From the NCBI GenBank assembly GCA_030150585.1, contig JASLFM010000074.1, positions 1 through 8,091 on the forward strand: a stretch of DNA of 8,091 bases, read 5' to 3'. How positions within the stretch are numbered: the stretch's first letter is position 1; the number at the start of each line of letters is the position of its first letter. The notes below the pieces were generated by a model, which searched no databases, was not told the origin of the DNA, and worked only from the letters and a program-made list of their open reading frames with translations. This DNA comes from Acidovorax sp. GTDB lineage: Bacteria; Pseudomonadota; Gammaproteobacteria; Burkholderiales; Burkholderiaceae_C. A program made the translations under genes and the position numbers. Below are positions 1 to 5,862 of this stretch, piece by piece.

Positions 1-491
1 TGCGTGGAGGTGCCGGTGCCGCCCGAGGCAAAGTTCACCTTGCCCGCATTGGCGCGCGCCCAGTCCACCCACTCCTTGAGGTTCTTGGCCGGATGGTCGG
101 GCCGCGTGACCGCGATGTAGCTGCCCTGGCTGATCTGGCCCACGTAGGTGAACTGCTTGAGCGGGTCGTAGGGCATCTTGGCCTGCAGGTCCGGCGCGAT
201 CGCGAATGGGCCGGTATTGGCCAGCAGCAGCGTGTAGCCGTCGGGCGCGGCGCGCGTGAGCTCGCCCGCAGCCAGCATGCCGCTGGCGCCGGGCTTGTAG
301 TCCACCACGATCTGCTGGCCCAGCGCCTCCTGCAGCGGCGCCTGCACGGTGCGCGCCGCGAAGTCGATGCCGCCGCCCGGCGGATAGCCCACGATAAGGC
401 GGATGGGCTTGGCCGCAGGCCAGGCCTGCGCGAGCGCCAGGGTGGCCGTGCCGGCCAGGGCCATGGCGGTGGCCGAGCGTTTGATGGTCAT
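1..491 (-). CDS. Bug/TctC-family tripartite tricarboxylate transporter substrate-binding protein, 3' end outside window
   Basis: Periplasmic solute-binding protein of the Bug (TctC) family, which captures carboxylates or other small organic acids for tripartite tricarboxylate transporters. The first 163 codons are present; the C-terminal half lies beyond position 1. Residues 1-23 form a signal peptide: basic start MTIKR, a hydrophobic Ala/Leu stretch, and cleavage probably after AQA. The mature part begins with the family's first beta strand, KPIRLIVGYPPGGGIDFAAR (28-47). Family marks follow: IVVDYKPGASG (61-71), APDGYTLLL (82-90), MPYDPLKQF (106-114) and NFASGGTGTST (153-163), which lines ligand-binding loops in known Bug structures. 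An AAGGAG ribosome site (499-504) sits 7 bases before the ATG. No TctA/TctB membrane gene is visible, so it may be one of the many orphan Bug proteins of Burkholderiales. The ligand cannot be read from the sequence. Confidence 0.93.
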   Translation of the reverse strand, partial: MTIKRSATAMALAGTATLALAQAWPAAKPIRLIVGYPPGGGIDFAARTVQAPLQEALGQQIVVDYKPGASGMLAAGELTRAAPDGYTLLLANTGPFAIAPDLQAKMPYDPLKQFTYVGQISQGSYIAVTRPDHPAKNLKEWVDWARANAGKVNFASGGTGTST

Positions 492-498
492 GGGGTGT

Positions 499-522
499 CT
501 CCTTGTTGGTATATGCAATTGG
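499..522 (-). promoter_or_regulatory. Leader element before the first Bug gene, with ribosome site
   Basis: Read on the minus strand, the leader runs CCAA, TTGCA, TATACCAA, then AAGGAG, 7 bases before the ATG. The same order of blocks precedes the second Bug gene at 2597-2622. On the plus strand TTGGTAT appears twice (506-512 and 519-525), 13 bases apart. A GATAAT box on the minus strand (531-536) could be a -10 element; I see no good -35 box. If GATAAT is the -10, the shared blocks lie at or just after the transcription start, in the untranslated leader. The repeat and the parallel with the other leader are seen directly; any regulatory role is inference. Confidence 0.35.
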
Positions 523-573
523 TATGCGTGATTATCTTTGGCCTGGCCTGAGCCCACGGGAAGGATTGCGCCC

Positions 574-1473
574 CTACCCGCGCGGATGGTGCTGCGCGTG
601 CAGCGCCTTGAGCCGCTCGCGCGCCACGTGGGTGTAGATGGTGGTGGTGGAAATGTCCGCATGCCCCAGCAGCAGCTGCACCACGCGCAGGTCGGCGCCG
701 TGGTTGAGCAGGTGCGTCGCGAACGCATGGCGCAGCGTGTGGGGCGACAGCGGCGCGGTGATGCCTGCCAGCTGTGCACATTTCTTGACGATGACCCAGA
801 ACATCACACGCGTCATGCCGCTGCCGCGCTGGGTCACGAACAGGTCATCGGTCTGCTGCCCGCCCAGGATGGCGCCGCGCGCCTCGGCCAGGTAGCGCTG
901 CAGCCAGGCGTGCGCCTCTTCGCCGAACGGCACGAGCCGCTCCTTGCCGCCCTTGCCCATCACGCGCAGCACGCCCTCGGCTAGGCCGAGGTGGAAGGTC
1001 TTGAGCGTGACGAGCTCGGTCACGCGCAGGCCGCTGGCGTACATCAGCTCCAGCATGGTGCGGTCGCGCAGGCCCAGCGGCGTGCCCACGTCGGGCGCGC
1101 GCAGCAGGGCTTCGACCTGCATCTGCGAGAGCGTCTTGGGTACGCGCAGCGGCTGGCGCGCGGCCTGCAGGCGCACCGTCGGGTCCTGCGTGATGCGCCG
1201 CTCGCGCAGCGCCCAATGGAAGTAGCGGCGCAGCACCGTCAGACGCCGGTTGGCCGAGGTGGCGCGGGTCTCTCCATGCCGCGCGGCGAAGTAGGCCTGC
1301 AGGTGGTGCTCGGCCGTGGCATCCAGGGCCAGCGGTGGCTCCTGCCGCGCGAGCCAGCCCGCATAGAGCGCGAGGTCGCGCCGATAGGCCGCGAGGGTGT
1401 TGCGCGAGAGGCCGTCCTCCAGCCACAGAGCGTCGATGAAGGTATCTATGGCGTTCTGGCTGTCCTCGAGCAT
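574..1473 (-). CDS. xerD: Site-specific tyrosine recombinase XerD
   Basis: Tyrosine recombinase that, with XerC, resolves chromosome dimers at dif during cell division under FtsK control. The product is 299 aa, close to E. coli XerD (298 aa). The N-terminal core-binding SAM-like domain spans about 1-90, including FIDALWLEDGLSRNTLAAYR (12-31), a strongly XerD-like start. The catalytic domain spans about 108-293 with the full set of active residues: R150 (ASGLRVTEL), K174 (GKGGKERLVPFG), H245 and R248 (LSPHTLRHAFATHLL), H271 (LLGHADIS) and nucleophile Y280 (TTTIYTHV). I chose ATG at 1473 because it matches the E. coli N-terminus, although no clear ribosome site precedes it. An in-frame GTG at 1500 adds nine residues and has GGGGAG about 6 bases upstream, so it is a real alternative. 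The sequence resembles housekeeping XerD rather than a phage or island integrase, and no mobile-element genes lie nearby. XerC is less likely, given the N-terminus. Confidence 0.93.
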   Translation of the reverse strand: MLEDSQNAIDTFIDALWLEDGLSRNTLAAYRRDLALYAGWLARQEPPLALDATAEHHLQAYFAARHGETRATSANRRLTVLRRYFHWALRERRITQDPTVRLQAARQPLRVPKTLSQMQVEALLRAPDVGTPLGLRDRTMLELMYASGLRVTELVTLKTFHLGLAEGVLRVMGKGGKERLVPFGEEAHAWLQRYLAEARGAILGGQQTDDLFVTQRGSGMTRVMFWVIVKKCAQLAGITAPLSPHTLRHAFATHLLNHGADLRVVQLLLGHADISTTTIYTHVARERLKALHAQHHPRG

Positions 1474-1497
1474 GCTCGGGATTAGACATGAAAAGGG

Positions 1498-1512
1498 CAC
1501 CCCACGCTCCCC
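1498..1512 (-). promoter_or_regulatory. Alternative GTG start of xerD with ribosome site
   Basis: On the minus strand, GGGGAG lies about 6 bases before GTG at 1500-1498, which is in frame with xerD. It would add the nine residues MPFSCLIPS ahead of the ATG at 1473. The ATG itself has no recognisable Shine-Dalgarno sequence, so the ribosome site favours GTG while length conservation of XerD favours ATG. Confidence 0.4.
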
Positions 1513-1528
1513 ACTGCGTGTGGTCGCA

Positions 1529-1550
1529 GCCCCTCCAGGAGGGGCGTTTT
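1529..1550 (+). terminator. Short GC-rich hairpin with a plus-strand T run (possible terminator)
   Basis: GCCCCTC (1529-1535) and GAGGGGC (1539-1545) form a perfect 7-bp stem with a 3-base CAG loop, followed on the plus strand by GTTTT. The polarity suits transcripts running left to right, yet no plus-strand gene ends here. On the minus strand the hairpin has no T run and falls in the region upstream of xerD. It could block antisense transcription or act only as a leader hairpin. The structure is clear; its function is not. Confidence 0.4.
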
Positions 1551-1573
1551 CATCTTGGGGCGGCCCGGCGATG

Positions 1574-1606
1574 AAAAAAGGCCGCCCGCTGGCGCGCGGC
1601 GGCCTT
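1574..1606 (-). terminator. Intrinsic terminator of the second Bug gene
   Basis: AAGGCCGCC (1578-1586) and GGCGGCCTT (1598-1606) form a perfect 9-bp stem with an 11-base loop. Read on the minus strand it is followed by six T residues (complement of A1574-1579). It begins 20 bases past the stop codon of the Bug gene ending at 1627, which is the classic Rho-independent layout. It should separate that gene's transcript from xerD. Confidence 0.85.
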
Positions 1607-1626
1607 GCATCCCTGCGGGCTGGGGA

Positions 1627-2589
1627 TCAGTCCAGCGTGAGCTTCTGCTGCTGCACGACCTTCTTGTAGATGTCGAACTCGGCCTTGATCTGCTCGGCAA
1701 ACTGCTCGGGCGTATTGCCGATGATGATGGAGTCCGTGTCCTCGATGCGCTTTCTCACGGCCGGGTCGGACAACGCCTTCTTCGTGCCGTCGGCGATCCG
1801 GTCCACGACCTCCTTGGGCAGGCCCTTGGGGCCGAGGATACCGTAGTAGGCCATGCGGTTCACGGGCTCCAGCCCCACTTCCTTGAAGGTAGGCACGTTG
1901 GGCAGCGCCGTCACGCGCTGGGGCGCCGACACCACGATGGGCACCAGCTTGCCCGCCTTGATGAAAGGCAGCGCCGAGGGCAGGTTGTCGAAGATCATGG
2001 GCACCTGGCCCGCCACGGTGTCGTTGAGGGCCGGGCCCGCGCCGCGGTAGGGAATGTGCGTGACGAAGGTGCCCGAGAGGCTCTTGTACAGCTCCATCAG
2101 CAGGTGGCCAATGCCGCCGGTACCGGAAGAGGAGTAGGAGTACTTGCCCGGGTTCTTCTTGAGCACGGCCACGAACTCTGCATAGTTCTTGGCCGGGAAG
2201 CTCGGGTGCACGGCAATGATGTTGGGCGTGGCCGCGATGTTGATGATGGGCGTGAAGTCCGTCACCGGGTTGTAGGGCGTCTTGGGATTGATGGCCGGGT
2301 TGGTGGCCGTGGTGGACACGGTGGCCACGCCGAGGTTGTAGCCGTCCGGCACGGCGCGCACTATCTCGGTCGCACCGATGGTGCCGCCGCCGCCGCCCTT
2401 GTTGTCCACCACCACGGGCTGGCCGATGGCCTTGCCCAGCGGGTCGGCGATAACGCGGGCAATGATGTCGGTGGTCCCGCCAGGCGCGAAGGGCACCACC
2501 AGGCGCACGGGCTTGTTGGGGTAGCTTTGAGCGAACGTGGTGCCTGCAGCCAGGGTAATGGCAAGGCCCAACCAGATTCGACGGTGCAT
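1627..2589 (-). CDS. Bug/TctC-family tripartite tricarboxylate transporter substrate-binding protein
   Basis: Complete 320-aa periplasmic binding protein of the Bug (TctC) family, normal for the family. Residues 1-20 are a signal peptide (MHRR start, hydrophobic core, likely cleavage after TTFA before QSYPNKP). The mature protein shows KPVRLVVPFAPGGTTDIIAR (26-45), VVDNKGGGGGTIGA (60-73), VPDGYNLG (80-87), TPYNPVTDFTPI (104-115), SSGTGGIGH (154-162), THIPYRGAGPALNDTVAGQV (177-196), FDNLPSALPFIKAGKL (200-215) and PNVPTFKEVGL (230-240), so both lobes and the binding loops are present. I chose ATG at 2589 because AAGGAG (2597-2602) lies 7 bases upstream and the signal peptide begins there; the frame stays open to 2736 but without secretion features. 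It is only about 29% the same length class of neighbour as the first Bug gene in motif wording, so the two are family members rather than a recent tandem duplicate. No TctA/TctB partner is visible. It is divergent from an AEC permease and ends at a strong terminator. The substrate is unknown. Confidence 0.95.
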   Translation of the reverse strand: MHRRIWLGLAITLAAGTTFAQSYPNKPVRLVVPFAPGGTTDIIARVIADPLGKAIGQPVVVDNKGGGGGTIGATEIVRAVPDGYNLGVATVSTTATNPAINPKTPYNPVTDFTPIINIAATPNIIAVHPSFPAKNYAEFVAVLKKNPGKYSYSSSGTGGIGHLLMELYKSLSGTFVTHIPYRGAGPALNDTVAGQVPMIFDNLPSALPFIKAGKLVPIVVSAPQRVTALPNVPTFKEVGLEPVNRMAYYGILGPKGLPKEVVDRIADGTKKALSDPAVRKRIEDTDSIIIGNTPEQFAEQIKAEFDIYKKVVQQQKLTLD

Positions 2590-2596
2590 GAAGCGT

Positions 2597-2622
2597 CTCC
2601 TTTTGGTGTGTGTGCAACTTGG
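2597..2622 (-). promoter_or_regulatory. Leader element before the second Bug gene, with ribosome site
   Basis: On the minus strand the leader runs CCAA, TTGCA, CACACACCAA, then AAGGAG, 7 bases before the ATG. This matches block for block the leader of the first Bug gene (499-522), with 26 versus 24 bases. A weak -10-like TAGGAT (2633-2638, minus strand) sits at nearly the same distance from the block as GATAAT does in the other leader. No convincing -35 box is seen. Shared post-transcriptional or promoter function is inferred. Confidence 0.35.
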
Positions 2623-2671
2623 AAAGTGGGCCATCCTAAACGCTACCCCCTGCAAATTCCTGACAGAGGCG

Positions 2672-2696
2672 CCCCTTGGCCTAGGGGATTTCCCCT
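2672..2696. promoter_or_regulatory. Palindromic block in the divergent Bug/permease intergenic region
   Basis: AGGGGA (2683-2688) and TCCCCT (2691-2696) form a perfect 6-bp inverted repeat around TT. A further CCCCT at 2672-2676 pairs with the same AGGGG. The result is three alternating half-sites, CCCCT, AGGGG, CCCCT, within 25 bases. The block lies between the divergent starts of the Bug gene (2589) and the AEC permease (2767), where an operator for both would be expected. No regulator gene is adjacent, and GC-rich palindromes can arise by chance, so the operator role is tentative. Confidence 0.3.
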
Positions 2697-2766
2697 GCAG
2701 CCGCCCTGCCAGGCGCGCGAAAACCGAAGTCAGCACGCACGCCGTGCGCGCGGTATCCTCGCTGCG

Positions 2767-3672
2767 GTGAACTACGCGCAGTTGCTTCTCCCCGACTTCT
2801 CCCTCATCCTCTTCGGCTACCTCTTGTGCCGCTACACGGCCCTCAACCGTTCGGTGTGGCAGCCCGTCGAAAGCCTGGTGTACTACCTGCTGTTTCCGGT
2901 GCTGCTGTTCCAGTCCATCGTGAAGAGCCCCGTGGACCTGGGCGCTGCCTCGGGCCTGATCGCGGCCGGCGCCCTATCGGGACTGCTGGGCATCGCGCTG
3001 GCCTACAGCCTGCCGCGCTGGCCCTGGCTCGGCAAGCGCATTGATGCGCGCGACCACGCTGCCAGTGCACAGGTCGCCTTCCGCTTCAACTCCTTCATCG
3101 GCCTTGCACTGGCCGAGCGGCTCGCAGGCCCGCAGGGGCTGCTGCTGATCGCCGTGCTCATCGGGGTGTGCGTGCCCCTATTCAACGTGGCGGCCGTATG
3201 GCCCATGGCACGCGCAGGCCAGCACGGGTTTGTGCGCGAGCTGGCGCGCAACCCACTCATCGTCGCCACGGTGTCGGGCTTGGTGGCGAACCTGCTGGGC
3301 TTTCGCATTCCGGACTGGCTCAACCCCACGGTGAGCCGCATCAGCGCCGCATCCCTGGCGCTTGGCCTCATGGCCGCGGGCGCTGGCATGCAGTTCGGGC
3401 TGCTCACCCGCAGCAAGGCGCTGTCCGTGGCGGTGCTGTCCATCCGCCACCTGGCACAGCCGCTGATCGCTTTCGGCATGGCGCGGCTGCTGGCACTGGA
3501 TGCCGTGCAGACCTCGGTGCTGCTGGCCTTCTCGGCCCTGCCCACGGCCTCGACCTGCTATGTGCTCGCGGCGCGCATGGGGTACAACGGGCCCTATGTG
3601 GCGGGGCTCGTGACGCTGTCGACGGTGCTGGGCGTGGCGAGCCTGCCGTTCGCGCTGGCCGTGCTCCGCTAG
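2767..3672 (+). CDS. AEC-family (auxin efflux carrier) permease
   Basis: Integral inner-membrane permease of the AEC family, whose bacterial members carry malate, malonate or other organic acids or amino-acid-like solutes. The product is 301 aa, typical for the family. About ten hydrophobic segments can be seen, roughly at 5-22, 37-53, 60-82, 105-121, 124-146, 162-179, 193-213, 218-240, 247-268 and 276-299. Family-like stretches include LVYYLLFPVLLFQSI (37-51), RNPLIVATVSGLVANLLG (161-178) in the central part, and ALPTASTCYVLAARMG (257-272) near the C-terminus. I chose GTG at 2767 because it starts just before the first hydrophobic segment; the ribosome site is weak. The frame is open far upstream, but that stretch is antisense to the Bug gene and is not membrane-like. 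It is divergent from the Bug gene, and its TAG overlaps the stop of the next gene. The substrate is not predictable; an organic acid would fit the Bug neighbour. Confidence 0.9.
   Translation: MNYAQLLLPDFSLILFGYLLCRYTALNRSVWQPVESLVYYLLFPVLLFQSIVKSPVDLGAASGLIAAGALSGLLGIALAYSLPRWPWLGKRIDARDHAASAQVAFRFNSFIGLALAERLAGPQGLLLIAVLIGVCVPLFNVAAVWPMARAGQHGFVRELARNPLIVATVSGLVANLLGFRIPDWLNPTVSRISAASLALGLMAAGAGMQFGLLTRSKALSVAVLSIRHLAQPLIAFGMARLLALDAVQTSVLLAFSALPTASTCYVLAARMGYNGPYVAGLVTLSTVLGVASLPFALAVLR
3669..3672. other. Convergent stop-codon overlap (CTAG)
   Basis: The palindrome CTAG holds both stops: TAG of the permease on the plus strand (3670-3672) and TAG of the GGDEF-EAL gene on the minus strand (3671-3669). 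The coding regions overlap by 4 bases and leave no room for a terminator between them, so each transcript probably runs into the other gene's 3' end. Confidence 0.9.
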
Positions 3673-5408
3673 CCCCACTGCGCCAGCCAGCCCGGCACCT
3701 GGTGGAAAGGCATGGGGCGCGCGATGCCGTAGCCCTGGCCATAGCGGCACCCCAGCTCCACGAGCTTGCTCCACGCGCTTTCGGTCTCTACCCCTTCGGC
3801 AACCAACAGCAGATCCTGGCTTTCGCAGAAGGTGGCGATGCAGCGCACGAGGGCCTGGTCGAACGAGCGCTCGCAGATCGACTGCACGTAGGTCTTGTCG
3901 ATCTTGATTTCCGTGACGGAGAAGTCCCGCAGGTAGCTGAACGAGGTGAAGCCAGCGCCGAAGTCGTCGATCGAGATACGGATGCCGTTTTCGTTGAGCT
4001 CGCTGAGCACGGCCCGCGCCTGGGTGTGGTTGCTGATCAGGGTGGTCTCGGTCAGTTCCAGGCTCAGGCGCCCCGGGTCCAGGCCCGACGCTTTCACCCG
4101 CGCCAGCAAATCGGGCACGAACTTGTCGTACTGCAGCAGCTTGGCGGAGATGTTGATGGAGGTGCCCAGGTGGCTGTACCGCGGACCGAGCGAGCGCAGC
4201 TGGGCCAGCACGGCATCGATCGTGGCCAGGGTGAAGGGCCAGATGAGCTTGGTGTTCTCGATGGCCTTGATGAACAGGTCCGGGGCAATGTCCCCGAACT
4301 TGGGGTGGGACCAGCGTGCCAGGGCCTCGAAACCCGCCACCTGGCGGGTTGCCAGGTCCACCTTGGGCTGCCAGTGCCATTGGAATTCCTGCCGCTGCAG
4401 CGCCTCTTCCGCCTCGCCCAGCAGCACCGGGCGGTCCAGCGGATTGGTGCTCGAAGGCTCGAGCTCGTCGTAGAGCACCACGCCTTCGATGCTGCGCTTG
4501 GCGCGGTACATGGCGTTGTCCGCACGGTTGATGAGGGTGTGCGGATCGCACCCGTGCTGCGGACAGACCGCAATGCCCACGGAAGCCCCGACGCGGACCA
4601 TCTCCGCCCCCAGGGCAAAGGGGGCGTCCAGGCAGGCGGAGATTTTTCCGCCCAGCGCCGCGGCCTGGCGCAGCGTGCGCACCCCGGGCATGATGCAGGC
4701 GAATTCATCGCCGCCGATCCGTGCGATCGTGTCGATTTCGCGGATCGTGTCGCGCATGCGGTGGGCCGCCTGCACGAGCAGCACGTCGCCCACATCATGG
4801 CCCAGGCGGTCGTTGATCTGCTTGAACTGGTCCAGATCGATCACGAGCACGGCGCAGGCCGTTTCCTCGCGCCGGTAGAGCGCGCACTGGTGCTCCAGCC
4901 GCTCGAAGAAGACATGCCGGTTGTACAGGTCGGTCAGCGGGTCGTGCAGACTGCGGTGCAGCAGCGCGCTCTCCATCTCGCGCGTGCGCTTGTTGTCCTC
5001 GAGCCAGCGCAGGCCGTCGTCGATGGCGTTCACCACGCGATCCGCCGATAGCTCGTGCTTGCTGAGATACTCGTGGATGCCGAGCTTGATGGCCTCCGCA
5101 GCCGACTGCTCGGTGCCATTGCCCGTGACGGCGATCACCACGCAGTCCGCCCCCACCTGCTCCCAGATGTCGGGCAGGAGCTCCCGCCCGTCGCCGTCCT
5201 CCAGCTTGAAGTCGAGGAAGATGAACGAAAAGTGCCGGCTGTGGCCCTGCAGCACCTGCAGCGCCTCGCTCTTGGAGGCGGACTCGGCCACCTCGATGGG
5301 GCGGCTGTACTTGGCCAACAGGCGCGCCAGCCGCTCGCGGTCGACGTCGTCGTCATCCACCACCAAGGCGCGGATGGGCTGGTGCAGGGTTTCGTTGGCG
5401 TTCAGCAT
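3669..5408 (-). CDS. Response regulator with REC, GGDEF and EAL domains (c-di-GMP synthesis/breakdown)
   Basis: Cytoplasmic 579-aa response regulator that should control cyclic di-GMP. The receiver (about 12-132) has acidic residues D18-D21, phosphoacceptor D66 (FIFLDFKL), T95 (VIAVTG) and K117 (YLSKHE). The GGDEF domain (about 150-315) has the intact signature IGGDEF (231-236) and an RxxD inhibitory site, R223-E-I-D226, five residues before it. The EAL domain (about 328-575) has EAL at 361-363, N419, E451/E454 (ELTE), D481 and D482 (DDFG), K502, E538 (AEGVE) and Q558 (QGYGIARPMP), the residues expected for an active phosphodiesterase. It is therefore potentially bifunctional; which activity dominates cannot be told from sequence. 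There are no membrane segments. ATG at 5408 was chosen because it directly precedes the receiver. It starts 16 bases after the stop of the receiver gene, with a GAGGTG that overlaps that stop and an AGG nearer the ATG. It is the last gene of the operon, and its TAG overlaps the convergent permease stop. Confidence 0.95.
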   Translation of the reverse strand: MLNANETLHQPIRALVVDDDDVDRERLARLLAKYSRPIEVAESASKSEALQVLQGHSRHFSFIFLDFKLEDGDGRELLPDIWEQVGADCVVIAVTGNGTEQSAAEAIKLGIHEYLSKHELSADRVVNAIDDGLRWLEDNKRTREMESALLHRSLHDPLTDLYNRHVFFERLEHQCALYRREETACAVLVIDLDQFKQINDRLGHDVGDVLLVQAAHRMRDTIREIDTIARIGGDEFACIMPGVRTLRQAAALGGKISACLDAPFALGAEMVRVGASVGIAVCPQHGCDPHTLINRADNAMYRAKRSIEGVVLYDELEPSSTNPLDRPVLLGEAEEALQRQEFQWHWQPKVDLATRQVAGFEALARWSHPKFGDIAPDLFIKAIENTKLIWPFTLATIDAVLAQLRSLGPRYSHLGTSINISAKLLQYDKFVPDLLARVKASGLDPGRLSLELTETTLISNHTQARAVLSELNENGIRISIDDFGAGFTSFSYLRDFSVTEIKIDKTYVQSICERSFDQALVRCIATFCESQDLLLVAEGVETESAWSKLVELGCRYGQGYGIARPMPFHQVPGWLAQWG

Positions 5409-5424
5409 GGACAGGCCTGGCACC

Positions 5425-5862
5425 TCACGGGAATTGCACCGCTTGCCCGTATTTCTCGAGGAACCCCGCGAGCAGCGAGAATTGCGGGCCGACATGCGAC
5501 TTGACCATGTAGCCGGCCACGTTCTCGCTGTAGGCGCGGGCGCGGTCTGCATCGCGCCCCGACGTGGTGAGCACGAAGACCACGGTCTCCTTGAGCGAGG
5601 GGTCACTGCGCACGGCCTCCAGAAATTCGAAGCCGTCCATGCGGGGCATGTTGAGGTCCAGCAGCACGAGGAACGGGTCCTGGATGGCCTTGGCGGGGTG
5701 CTCTTCGCGCAGAATCTGCAGCGCCTCCAGCCCGTCTTCCGCCAGCACGATCTGGCAATGGATGTTGTTCTTGCGCAGGCTGCGCATGACGCCCTCGCAC
5801 GCCACCTCGTCGTCGTCCACCAGCAGGACCCCGAACCGCCGCCCGCTCTGCTCGTCAGTCAT
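5425..5862 (-). CDS. Stand-alone receiver (CheY/Rcp1-like response regulator)
   Basis: Single-domain response regulator of 145 aa with no output domain; it probably signals by protein contact or passes phosphate on. Receiver marks are D16-D18 (LLVDDDEV), phosphoacceptor D69 in LVLLDLNMPRMDGFEFL (65-81), the T99/T100 switch region (VFVLTTS) and K121 (YMVKSH). The LLDLNMPRMDG and VLTTS wording and the size resemble the Rcp1 group, which pairs with phytochrome-type kinases, and the kinase just upstream carries a matching type of H-box. ATG at 5862 is preceded by GGGAG (5869-5873) with a 6-base gap, inside the kinase's last codons. The gene overlaps the kinase 3' end by 8 bases (ATGACTGA), which suggests translational coupling. 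Its probable phosphodonor is that kinase. It could be the direct output or act as a phosphate sink for the second receiver in the operon. Confidence 0.94.
   Translation of the reverse strand: MTDEQSGRRFGVLLVDDDEVACEGVMRSLRKNNIHCQIVLAEDGLEALQILREEHPAKAIQDPFLVLLDLNMPRMDGFEFLEAVRSDPSLKETVVFVLTTSGRDADRARAYSENVAGYMVKSHVGPQFSLLAGFLEKYGQAVQFP

Noticed and set aside
574..1473. Tyrosine recombinase as a sign of a genomic island or integron.
   Set aside because: Length, N-terminus and motifs fit housekeeping XerD. There is no adjacent tRNA, attachment repeat, excisionase or phage gene.
1..2589. The two Bug genes as a recent tandem duplication around xerD.
   Set aside because: The proteins share only family motifs and differ widely in between, so they are old paralogues. 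Only their short leaders look alike. The comparison phrased as a percentage in the second Bug entry is not a computed identity and should be disregarded.
1555..2766. The permease reading frame stays open for about 400 codons upstream of its GTG start, antisense to the Bug gene.
   Set aside because: The translation is rich in His, Arg, Gly and Val without membrane segments or recognisable motifs, while the opposite strand encodes a clear Bug protein with a terminator. The open frame is an effect of high GC.
2590..2766. A sigma-70 promoter for the permease or Bug gene.
   Set aside because: A TAGGAT box is present on the minus strand, but no -35 box with 16-18 base spacing resembles TTGACA, and nothing convincing is seen for the plus strand.
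3168..5051. Long plus-strand open frame across the permease and the GGDEF-EAL gene.
   Set aside because: It is antisense or out of frame to genes with complete catalytic motifs, and its translation shows no family features.
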